DNA of 11,699 nucleotides from an uncultured Lachnospiraceae bacterium. GTDB taxonomy: Bacteria > Bacillota > Clostridia > Lachnospirales > Lachnospiraceae. Shown one piece after another: positions 6,864 through 11,699 of this stretch. Within the stretch, counting starts at the first letter, position 1. Each line of letters starts with the position of its first letter. A program made the position numbers and the translations under genes. The DNA is taken from NCBI GenBank assembly GCA_934364805.1, contig CAKRMH010000034.1, forward strand, positions 1 through 11,699. The letters run 5' to 3'. Under the pieces are notes generated by a model. The model had not been told where the DNA came from, ran no database searches, and saw nothing but the letters and a program-made list of their open reading frames with translations.

Positions 6864-7235
6864 TTACTTTATAAACTTATTGATCGCTTCGTTGAGATCT
6901 TTCAAAGCCTGATCATCACCGGTTTCCACAGCATCTACAATGCAGTGGTTGATGTGATCCTCAAGGATCACTTTACCGATGTTATTGATGGCGGAACGCA
7001 CAGCTGCGATCTGGATCAGAACCTCACTGCAGTCCCGTCCGCTTTCAATCATGGTCCTAATGGACTCCATATGACCAATTGCGCGGTTCATGCGGTTTAG
7101 AACAGCCTTGGTATTTTCGTGATGGTGAGGATGACCGTGTGCATGGGAATCATTGGAATGTACATGTCCGGATTCTTCATGGCTATGGGATACGACGGTG
7201 CCATCTTCTAATACGTGTGTGTGCGTTTCATTCAT
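6864..7235 (-). CDS. csoR: CsoR/RcnR-family metal-sensing repressor with His-rich N-terminus
   Basis: A 123-residue all-helical repressor of the CsoR/RcnR/FrmR family (DUF156). The core starts near residue 42. It carries Cys69, His94 and Cys98 (RDC, then DHINHC), the Cys-His-Cys set that binds Cu(I) in CsoR. The usual GQ after the first helix is GH here. Residues 1-40 hold twelve histidines, so Ni, Zn or Co binding, or metal storage at the tail, is also conceivable. Metal binding in this family normally releases the repressor from DNA. GGAGATG on the minus strand (7246-7252) precedes the ATG by 10 nt. The gene starts 21 nt after the but stop codon with no terminator between, and a strong terminator follows, so it appears to be the second gene of a but-csoR operon. 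No copper ATPase or chaperone gene is adjacent. Confidence 0.87.
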   Translation of the reverse strand: MNETHTHVLEDGTVVSHSHEESGHVHSNDSHAHGHPHHHENTKAVLNRMNRAIGHMESIRTMIESGRDCSEVLIQIAAVRSAINNIGKVILEDHINHCIVDAVETGDDQALKDLNEAINKFIK

Positions 7236-7256
7236 AATTAATGGTCATCTCCGCTA

Positions 7257-8597
7257 TTATCGGTTGGATCTTCTCCAGATATTCATCTTCTCAGCCTCTT
7301 TGATCAGATCATCACGGAAATCCGGATGAGCGATCGAGATCAGAGCCTCAGCTTTCTGCCATGCAGAAAGACCTTTTACATTTACGATACCATACTCTGT
7401 AACAACATAATGTGTATTGGCACGTGTATCTGTTACGACAGAACCCTCTGCTAATGTAGGACGGATTCTGGAATGGGCTACCCCCTGTTTGTCTGTAAAT
7501 GTGGAAGAGCAGCAGATAAAGCTCTTTCCACCTTTGGAAAGGTATGCACCTAACACGAAGTCTAACTGTCCGCCTGCACCACTGATGTGTTTGAGACCGG
7601 AGGTTTCGGAACTGATCTGTCCGAACAGGTCGATGTCAACACAGTTGTTGATGGAAATAAAGTTATCCAGTGCTGCGATAGAACGGATGTCGTTGGTGTA
7701 GCTTACCGGAGCACTCATCATCTCAGGATTCTCGTTCAGGTAATCATACATCTTCTTGGTTCCAGCACCAAATCCATAAGCCTGGCGGTAACGGTCGATG
7801 TTTTTCTTGGAACCATTGATCTTGCCGGCTTTGGCAATATCAACGAATGCATCAACATACATCTCAGTATGAACACCGAGGTCTTTTAAGTCAGACTGTG
7901 CGATCAGGGAACCTACAGCGTTAGGCATACCACCGATACCAAGCTGGAGACATGCACCATTTGGAATCTCATTTACGATAAGCTCTGCAACTTTCTGGTC
8001 AACCTCAGTTGCAGGACCGCCTGCACCAAGTTCTCCGATTGGTGGGTTGTCACCTTCCACAATGTAAGTAACATCTGAAATATGTACGCCATATTCGGTA
8101 CCGCCAAGACAACGAGGCATATTCTCATTGACCTCAACAATAATGTGTTTTGCAGTCTCACACATAGCTCCAAGATGGGAAGCATTTGGTCCGAAGTTAA
8201 AGAATCCATGCTCATCCATTGGTGCTACCTGGAACATTGCAACATCATCCGGTGTAGCAGACTCACGATAGTAACGTGGAAGCTCAGAATAGCGGATCGG
8301 TGCATAAAAAGCGCAGCCGCGTTTGATCAGTTTGCGCTCGTATCCACCCATATGCCATGAGTTCCATGTAAAATGCTCTCCGGCATCTTCACGTTCAAAA
8401 ACAGCAAGTGGTTTTAAAAGGATTCCACCGCGCAGGTTGATATCTTTCAGTTCATCTGTACGTTTTGCTAAAGCCTTATCCAAGGCATCTGGAGTACCAG
8501 TACACCATCCGTAATCTACCCAGTCACCAGATTTGATGAGTTCTACTGCTTTATCAGCAGAGACAAGTTTCTGTTTGTATTCTTCTGCAAAACCCAT
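7257..8597 (-). CDS. but: Butyryl-CoA:acetate CoA-transferase
   Basis: A 446-residue enzyme of the acetyl-CoA hydrolase/transferase family. It moves CoA from butyryl-CoA to acetate, giving butyrate and acetyl-CoA, the last step of butyrate formation in Roseburia, Eubacterium and relatives. The length and the WVDYGWCTGTPDALDKALAK start, the GIGGMPNAV CoA-binding loop (220-228), GVHTEMYVDAF with the expected catalytic Glu245, the GAGGQLDFVLGA segment (340-351) and the terminal IWRRSNR match my memory of Roseburia-type But closely. A 4-hydroxybutyrate CoA-transferase is the main alternative and seems less likely. AGGAGGT on the minus strand (8602-8608) lies 4 nt before the ATG. The gene has its own promoter at 8679-8707 and is followed after 21 nt by csoR. 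Confidence 0.93.
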   Translation of the reverse strand: MGFAEEYKQKLVSADKAVELIKSGDWVDYGWCTGTPDALDKALAKRTDELKDINLRGGILLKPLAVFEREDAGEHFTWNSWHMGGYERKLIKRGCAFYAPIRYSELPRYYRESATPDDVAMFQVAPMDEHGFFNFGPNASHLGAMCETAKHIIVEVNENMPRCLGGTEYGVHISDVTYIVEGDNPPIGELGAGGPATEVDQKVAELIVNEIPNGACLQLGIGGMPNAVGSLIAQSDLKDLGVHTEMYVDAFVDIAKAGKINGSKKNIDRYRQAYGFGAGTKKMYDYLNENPEMMSAPVSYTNDIRSIAALDNFISINNCVDIDLFGQISSETSGLKHISGAGGQLDFVLGAYLSKGGKSFICCSSTFTDKQGVAHSRIRPTLAEGSVVTDTRANTHYVVTEYGIVNVKGLSAWQKAEALISIAHPDFRDDLIKEAEKMNIWRRSNR

Positions 8598-8627
8598 TTG
8601 TACCTCCTAAAGATTGTTCTTATTTTG

Positions 8628-8649
8628 TTTGCCATTGCAGGATGGCAAA
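8628..8649 (-). repeat. 8-bp inverted repeat in the but leader
   Basis: TTTGCCAT (8628-8635) and ATGGCAAA (8642-8649) are perfect inverted copies separated by 6 bp. The element lies about 22-45 nt downstream of the predicted transcription start and 30 nt before the but start codon. It has no T-run, so it is not a terminator. It could be a repressor operator or an mRNA hairpin. Confidence 0.6.
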
Positions 8650-8678
8650 AGATTGTTAAATTTTTATCGTTCTTGCTT

Positions 8679-8707
8679 ATCATACCATTTTTCTCATCTA
8701 TTTACAA
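8679..8707 (-). promoter_or_regulatory. Promoter of the but-csoR operon
   Basis: On the minus strand TTGTAA (8702-8707), a 17-bp spacer and TATGAT (8679-8684) form a good sigma-A promoter. A TGG directly before the -10 makes it an extended -10. Transcription would start near 8672, giving a leader of about 75 nt. It lies just 26 bp after the stop codon of the upstream glycosyltransferase gene, with no terminator between. Confidence 0.72.
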
Positions 8708-8732
8708 GTATGAAGATATTGGAAGAGAAGTA

Positions 8733-9779
8733 TTACAGTTCTTCCGGCAGCTGCCAGTTCTCCGCACGCATACGGCAGTCACTGGCATCCTCAAGCAGAC
8801 GGTCATGTTCATAGGATTCCGAATCACATTGCTCGGCCATATTCTGATAGCAGTCGGCAAGCGCAAGAAGCGCTTTTTGTCCCGGAATCTCGATATCTAA
8901 AACAGCTTCGGTCTCGTAGACTGCATTATAGAACCAGAGAGAGGCTTCGTGGTAATTGCGGCGTGACATATAATAGCAGCCGAGCTCATAGCAGATCTCG
9001 GAACAGGAATCGCCAGCCATGTCTTTCAGACAGATCGAGAAAAAGGAATCCGTGTCATTTTTCAGACGGGCAATATGCGCAAGGACAGAAGCTGCTTCCG
9101 GGGAAACCGTCTGCTCGTAGTTCTGCTGGAAAAAATCTTCCGAAGCAAGAAAATCAGGATATTCCCCGCATTTGAACAGTTCTTTGGCATACATGGACGC
9201 AACCTTCTCTGAGAGGGAGCCGTCCCGGTGGAATGCCTTTTCAAAAAGTGTAAAATCCCGCTTGCAGTGCAGGCTGTGTGGAAGATGCATGATCTCAATA
9301 TCGCTGTCATAGATCACCGGTTCTGTTCGGATTGTTTCATGGACCGGATCAACCCAGGTGAAGGTGCGGAGTCTTTTGAAAAGTTTTGGACGGAGTTCAT
9401 GTTTGCAGTTTTGCACGGTGTTGTAGTCCGTCGGGGTCACATAGCGCATCTGCACGATCTCGATTTCCGGAAGTAATGCCTCCTTTAATATAAGGAAACG
9501 TTCCTGGTTGACCGGGTCAAGATATTCATCTGCATCCGGTGCATAAATGTAATCCATGGATGCAAGGGAAAATGCGTAATTTCGAGCCGCTGCAAAGTCA
9601 TCACACCAGTCAAAATCATAGATGCGGTCAGTATACTGAGCGGCAATCTCTCTGGTGCGGTCTGTAGATCCGGTGTCCACAATAATGAGCTCGTCCATCA
9701 GTGGTGCGACGGAATCCAGACAGCGTGCAAGTACCTGTTCTTCATTTTTTACGATCATACACAGACTAATTGAAATCAT
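8733..9779 (-). CDS. Family 2 glycosyltransferase with C-terminal helical repeats
   Basis: A 348-residue GT-A fold glycosyltransferase. The start SLCMIVKNEE (5-14), the nucleotide-binding LIIVDTGSTDRT (31-42, Asp35) and the metal-binding DAD (82-84, within YAPDADEYLD) define a GT2 domain of about 190 residues. FTWVDPVHETI at 140-150 is the acceptor-side motif common in this subgroup. Residues about 190-345 are helical with TPR-like character (SVLAHIARLK, CYELGCYYMSRRNYHEASLWFYNAV), as in many cytoplasmic GT2-TPR proteins. No signal peptide or membrane segment is seen. The donor sugar and acceptor are unknown; protein or peptide glycosylation and cell-surface glycan synthesis are both plausible. 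AGGAGG on the minus strand (9787-9792) lies 7 nt before the ATG. Confidence 0.85.
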   Translation of the reverse strand: MISISLCMIVKNEEQVLARCLDSVAPLMDELIIVDTGSTDRTREIAAQYTDRIYDFDWCDDFAAARNYAFSLASMDYIYAPDADEYLDPVNQERFLILKEALLPEIEIVQMRYVTPTDYNTVQNCKHELRPKLFKRLRTFTWVDPVHETIRTEPVIYDSDIEIMHLPHSLHCKRDFTLFEKAFHRDGSLSEKVASMYAKELFKCGEYPDFLASEDFFQQNYEQTVSPEAASVLAHIARLKNDTDSFFSICLKDMAGDSCSEICYELGCYYMSRRNYHEASLWFYNAVYETEAVLDIEIPGQKALLALADCYQNMAEQCDSESYEHDRLLEDASDCRMRAENWQLPEEL

Positions 9780-9928
9780 GATTCTGCCTCCTGGTCATTT
9801 TGCAATTATTCACTGGTCTTATTCTACTACAAATTCTCTTTTTTTCCTACGGATTTTGTTTTATAATGTACGAAATGGAAAAAGTAGCGGCCTATTGGCC
9901 GGAGTGGTTATGAGCATAGGAGAATACA
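9780..9928. promoter_or_regulatory. Divergent promoter region between glycosyltransferase and methyltransferase genes
   Basis: For the rightward gene there is a perfect TATAAT at 9862-9867, but only a T-rich stretch where the -35 would be (around 9839-9845). For the leftward gene a weak TTGTAG with AATAAT 16 bp further is the best pair I see. A short GC hairpin, CGGCC-TATT-GGCCG (9888-9901), lies in the predicted leader of the methyltransferase gene, about 16 nt before its AGGAGA ribosome binding site. Confidence 0.5.
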
Positions 9929-11134
9929 ATGGAAAATCATACAATCGTTACACTGAAAAAGGGAGAAGGACGCACGATCAAGGCAGGCGGTGCGTGGATC
10001 TTTCACAATGAGATCGACACGATCACCGGACGTTTTAAAAATGGAGATGTCGTGACCGTACATGACTTTGACGGCTATCCGATGGGAAAGGGTTTTATCA
10101 ATCAGAATTCCAAGATCCGCATCCGCATGCTGACAAGAAAACCCGAGCAGGAGATTGATGATGCATTTTTGCGTATGCGTGTACAGAACGCATGGGATTA
10201 TCGGAAGACAACAGTAGATACTTCCTCCTGCCGTGTGATCTTTGGAGAGGCAGATTTTTTGCCGGGACTTGTCATCGATAAATATGAGGATGTGCTTGTG
10301 GTAGAATGCCTTGCACTCGGAATGGAGCAGTTTAAAGTCAGAATTGTGGAACTTCTGAAAGAGATTCTGGCAGAAGATGGCATTCAGATCCGTGGAGTTT
10401 ATGAGCGAAGCGATGCAAATGAGCGTACAAAGGAAGGACTTTCCAAAGTCAAAGGTTTTATCGGTGAGGAATTTGATACAAATGTTGAGATCGTTGAAAA
10501 TGGCGTGCATTATATGGTGGATGTCGTAAATGGACAAAAGACCGGATTTTTCCTGGATCAGAAATATAACCGTCTTGCAATGCAGCGTATCTGTAAGGGC
10601 AAAAAAGTGCTCGACTGCTTTACGCATATGGGAACCTTTGCATTAAATGCAGGAATCGCTGGTGCTTCCGATGTGACGGGACTTGATATTTCAGAATATG
10701 CCGTGCAACAGGCAAATGAGAATGCCGTGCGCAACCATTTGGAGAATACGGTACATTTCCGGTGCGCAAATGTGCTGGATGAGCTTCCAAAACTTGCGCA
10801 GGCAGGTGAGCAATATGACGTAGTCATTTTGGATCCTCCAGCATTTACCAAATCCCGCGAGGCAACAAAGAATGCGATCAAAGGTTATCGTGAAATCAAC
10901 ATGAAGGGCTTAAAACTGGTCAAAGACGGTGGTTATCTTGCGACCTGCTCCTGCTCGCATTTCATGACACAGGAGCTTCTGGCAAAAACGGTCCGTGAAG
11001 CAGCAAAGGCAGTGCATAAGCGTCTGCGTCAGGTAGAATTCCGCACGCAGGCACCGGATCATCCAATCCTGTGGGCTGCAGATGAGAGTTATTATCTGAA
11101 GTTCTTCATTTTTCAGGTTGTTGATGAGAAATAA
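9929..11134 (+). CDS. rlmI: RlmI-family 23S rRNA m5C methyltransferase
   Basis: A 401-residue class I SAM-dependent methyltransferase of the COG1092 group, whose E. coli member RlmI makes m5C1962 in 23S rRNA. It has an N-terminal PUA-type RNA-binding domain (about 1-75), a middle alpha/beta domain (about 80-180) and a Rossmann domain (about 190-395). Motifs seen are QKTGFFLDQ (203-211), the SAM-binding LDCFTHMGTFALNAG (228-242), DPPAF (302-306) and TCSCS (339-343), whose cysteines 340/342 fit the m5C catalytic position. Length and domain order are those of the full family. AGGAGA at 9918-9923 sits 5 nt before the ATG. The symbol follows the E. coli family member; the target base in this organism is inferred. 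No terminator is seen directly after the gene. Confidence 0.88.
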   Translation: MENHTIVTLKKGEGRTIKAGGAWIFHNEIDTITGRFKNGDVVTVHDFDGYPMGKGFINQNSKIRIRMLTRKPEQEIDDAFLRMRVQNAWDYRKTTVDTSSCRVIFGEADFLPGLVIDKYEDVLVVECLALGMEQFKVRIVELLKEILAEDGIQIRGVYERSDANERTKEGLSKVKGFIGEEFDTNVEIVENGVHYMVDVVNGQKTGFFLDQKYNRLAMQRICKGKKVLDCFTHMGTFALNAGIAGASDVTGLDISEYAVQQANENAVRNHLENTVHFRCANVLDELPKLAQAGEQYDVVILDPPAFTKSREATKNAIKGYREINMKGLKLVKDGGYLATCSCSHFMTQELLAKTVREAAKAVHKRLRQVEFRTQAPDHPILWAADESYYLKFFIFQVVDEK

Positions 11135-11177
11135 GGGCTGGAAAGTGGCGGTAATGCTTGATTTATAAGGGCTGGAA
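11131..11177 (+). repeat. 13-bp direct repeat at the end of the methyltransferase gene
   Basis: ATAAGGGCTGGAA occurs at 11131-11143 and again at 11165-11177, 34 bp apart. The first copy includes the methyltransferase stop codon. It could be a small local duplication. Confidence 0.75.
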
Positions 11178-11211
11178 GGCATTTGATGTTTACAGAGAAA
11201 ACCTCGTAAAG

Positions 11212-11238
11212 TATCGCAAAATATCACAAAACCGTGAT
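11212..11238 (+). repeat. Tandem TATCRCAAAA repeat with overlapping inverted repeat
   Basis: TATCGCAAAA (11212-11221) is followed immediately by TATCACAAAA (11222-11231), a 10-bp step. The second copy also starts an inverted repeat, ATCAC at 11223-11227 with GTGAT at 11234-11238. Confidence 0.6.
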
Positions 11239-11244
11239 CTAAAG

Positions 11245-11301
11245 TGGTAAGAAAAGTGGTAAGTCTGAGTGGTAAGCACCTGAAATGTAACGAATGGTAA
11301 G
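11245..11301 (+). repeat. Four TGGTAAG boxes
   Basis: Identical heptamers TGGTAAG start at 11245, 11257, 11270 and 11295, giving steps of 12, 13 and 25 bp. All are in the same orientation, and the first three are preceded by AG (AGTGGTAAG). They look like binding sites on roughly one DNA face. The binding protein is unknown. Confidence 0.7.
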
Positions 11302-11344
11302 TTTATGGGGAAAACGGTATGTTCTATTTGAATGATAACGAGAA

Positions 11345-11383
11345 ACTAACAAAAGGCTAACCATGGACTAACAAAGAACTAAC
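11345..11383 (+). repeat. Four RCTAAC hexamers at exact 11-bp steps
   Basis: ACTAAC, GCTAAC, ACTAAC and ACTAAC start at 11345, 11356, 11367 and 11378, each separated by 5 bp. The last begins 39 bp upstream of the -10 at 11417. Hexamer plus 5-bp spacer is the layout used by OmpR/PhoB-family response regulators, for example the TTAACA-like boxes of Bacillus PhoP. Confidence 0.8.
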
Positions 11384-11413
11384 CACACGTATCTTTCTTT
11401 TTTGAATAAGAGA

Positions 11414-11422
11414 TGGTATTAT
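11414..11422 (+). promoter_or_regulatory. Extended -10 promoter, module 1
   Basis: TGG then TATTAT (11417-11422) forms an extended -10. There is no recognisable -35 (TTTCTT at the 17-bp position), as expected of an activator-dependent promoter. CTTTTTTGAA lies at 11397-11406 upstream, and the RCTAAC array lies beyond that. Confidence 0.5.
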
Positions 11423-11451
11423 TATTGTGGCAAGAAAAACGACTTACAAAA

Positions 11452-11490
11452 AGTTACAAATATATACGGAATGACTACGGTTTGGCTACG
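11452..11490 (+). repeat. Second set of 11-bp-phased hexamers (RCTACG type)
   Basis: AGTTAC, TATACG, ACTACG and GCTACG start at 11452, 11463, 11474 and 11485, again exactly 11 bp apart. The last two are clear relatives of RCTAAC; the first two are degenerate. The last begins 39 bp upstream of the -10 at 11524, the same distance as in module 1. Confidence 0.65.
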
Positions 11491-11520
11491 GTATTGAGAC
11501 TTTTTTTGAAAAGAAAGCTA

Positions 11521-11529
11521 TGATATTAT
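11521..11529 (+). promoter_or_regulatory. Extended -10 promoter, module 2
   Basis: TGA then TATTAT (11524-11529) forms an extended -10. It lies inside ATGATATTATTAT (11520-11532), which matches 12 of 13 bases of module 1 (11413-11425). CTTTTTTTGAA lies upstream at 11500-11510. The -10 also overlaps an inverted repeat, ATGATA-TTAT-TATCAT (11520-11535). Transcription would start near 11536. Confidence 0.5.
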
Positions 11530-11550
11530 TATCATGGAAGTAATGAACAG

Positions 11551-11583
11551 AGAGTAATCGAGAAAATTCGGTTGCTCTTTTTT
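11551..11583 (+). terminator. Terminator between the phased promoters and the MATE gene
   Basis: AGAGTAATCGA (11551-11561) pairs along its full 11 bases (two G-T wobbles) with TCGGTTGCTCT (11568-11578) around a 6-nt loop, followed by TTTTTT (11578-11583). It would stop transcripts from the two upstream promoters, and from the methyltransferase gene, before the MATE promoter. Confidence 0.82.
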
Positions 11584-11584
11584 A

Positions 11585-11612
11585 TTGTGAATGAGCTTAC
11601 ATGTGATATAAT
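11585..11612 (+). promoter_or_regulatory. Promoter of the MATE gene
   Basis: TTGTGA (11585-11590), a 16-bp spacer and a perfect TATAAT (11607-11612) preceded by TGA form an extended -10 sigma-A promoter. It begins directly after the terminator T-run. Transcription would start near 11619, about 37 nt before the start codon. Confidence 0.7.
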
Positions 11613-11655
11613 AAAACAAATTAACAAATCGGGATTATGAAAGAAGGAAAAAGTA

Positions 11656-11699
11656 ATGGATGAACAGAAAAAAATGTTTACGAATAAATCAGTTACACT
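11656..11699 (+). CDS. Probable MATE-family efflux transporter, N-terminal fragment
   Basis: Only the first 14 codons are present before the window edge: MDEQKKMFTNKSVT. AAGGAA at 11644-11649 lies 6 nt upstream of the ATG, and a good promoter precedes it. The M-F-[TS]-N-K start is typical of clostridial MATE proteins, Na+- or H+-driven exporters of drugs or metabolites, whose first helix follows at once. With so few residues the assignment rests on resemblance only. Confidence 0.4.
   Translation, partial: MDEQKKMFTNKSVT

Larger units (their letters stand above)
11135..11655. other. 521-bp non-coding region packed with short phased repeats
   Basis: No convincing gene is present between the methyltransferase and the MATE gene. 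The region contains, in order, a 13-bp direct repeat, a tandem 10-bp repeat, four TGGTAAG boxes, two sets of 11-bp-phased hexamers each ending at an extended -10, a terminator, and the MATE promoter. These are listed separately. Confidence 0.8.

Noticed and set aside
1062..7235. The CsoR-family protein as regulator of the CDF exporter in the same window
   Set aside because: The two genes are over 4 kb apart on opposite strands in separate units, and no dyad resembling a CsoR operator was seen near the CDF gene.
8598..8900. Rightward open frames opposite the glycosyltransferase 3' end and but leader
   Set aside because: They are antisense to well-supported genes, show no family resemblance, and overlap the but promoter. 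I treat them as shadows.
9910..10011. Small open frame starting at ATG 9910 overlapping the methyltransferase start
   Set aside because: It has no ribosome binding site of its own, overlaps the real gene in another frame, and the AGGAGA is spaced correctly for the ATG at 9929.
11212..11491. The repeat-rich region as a CRISPR array
   Set aside because: The repeated units are only 5-10 bp with spacers of about 5 bp, and at least three different motifs are involved. CRISPR repeats are 23 bp or longer with spacers near 30 bp, and no cas gene is present.
11463..11497. TACGGTTTGG as a LytTR binding site for the regulator at 3297-3758
   Set aside because: The match to the AgrA-type consensus is good for one copy, but the neighbouring copy deviates and the 11-bp step is half the usual LytTR site spacing. 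The OmpR/PhoB layout fits better, although LytTR is not excluded.
11413..11523. A 36-codon open frame (ATG 11413 to TGA 11523) through the second repeat set
   Set aside because: Its start lies at the extended -10, it has no ribosome binding site, and the 11-bp phasing is not a codon multiple. Both facts argue for regulatory DNA rather than coding sequence.
11131..11583. End of an integrative element with integrase arm-type sites
   Set aside because: Short phased repeats beside a gene 3' end would fit, but no integrase, excisionase, relaxase or long att repeat is visible, and the next gene looks like an ordinary transporter. Kept only as an alternative.

Overview
The window looks like chromosomal DNA of an anaerobic, Gram-positive Clostridia, most likely a butyrate-producing Lachnospiraceae. 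The clearest sign is a gene for butyryl-CoA:acetate CoA-transferase (but). Strong AGGAGG-type ribosome binding sites, moderate GC, A/T-rich promoters, hairpin-plus-T-run terminators and a type I signal peptidase with a single membrane anchor all agree. I cannot name the genus, and no gene here looks recently transferred.

Layout. Positions 1-221 hold the 3' end of a Nudix hydrolase. A housekeeping-type promoter at 295-323 then starts a rightward unit: signal peptidase I (366-1049), a CDF metal exporter with an Mn-type NDDD ligand pattern and a doubled C-terminal domain (1062-2246), and an Mrp/Nbp35-type Fe-S carrier ATPase (2349-3191). That unit ends at a strong terminator, 3224-3265, whose 3' arm also carries the -35 box of the next promoter. 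That promoter drives a two-gene LytTR regulator/LiaF-like membrane protein pair (3297-4450), with ATGA stop-start overlap. Two back-to-back terminators (4452-4495 and 4518-4557) separate it from leftward genes: an LTA-synthase-family membrane phosphoglycerol transferase with an extra C-terminal beta domain (6712-4568), a but-csoR operon (8597-6864), and a GT2 glycosyltransferase with a helical-repeat tail (9779-8733). Divergent from the last is an RlmI-family rRNA m5C methyltransferase (9929-11134). The start of a probable MATE exporter is cut by the window edge (11656 onward).

How the genes work together. Several act at the envelope (signal peptidase, LiaF-like sensor, LTA-synthase-like enzyme, glycosyltransferase), and two concern metals (CDF exporter, CsoR-family repressor). 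The but gene carries out the last step of butyrate formation and appears co-transcribed with the CsoR-type repressor, which is an unusual pairing.

Most unexpected region. The 521 bp between the methyltransferase and the MATE gene hold no convincing gene but are dense in short, helically phased direct repeats. Two copies of one promoter architecture can be read there. In each, four hexamers related to RCTAMS sit at exactly 11-bp steps, followed by a T-tract plus GAA and then an extended -10 (TGNTATTAT). The last hexamer starts exactly 39 bp upstream of the -10 in both copies. A strong terminator then lies between these promoters and the MATE gene's own promoter. This resembles an OmpR/PhoB-type activator target feeding a short terminated RNA or an attenuated leader.
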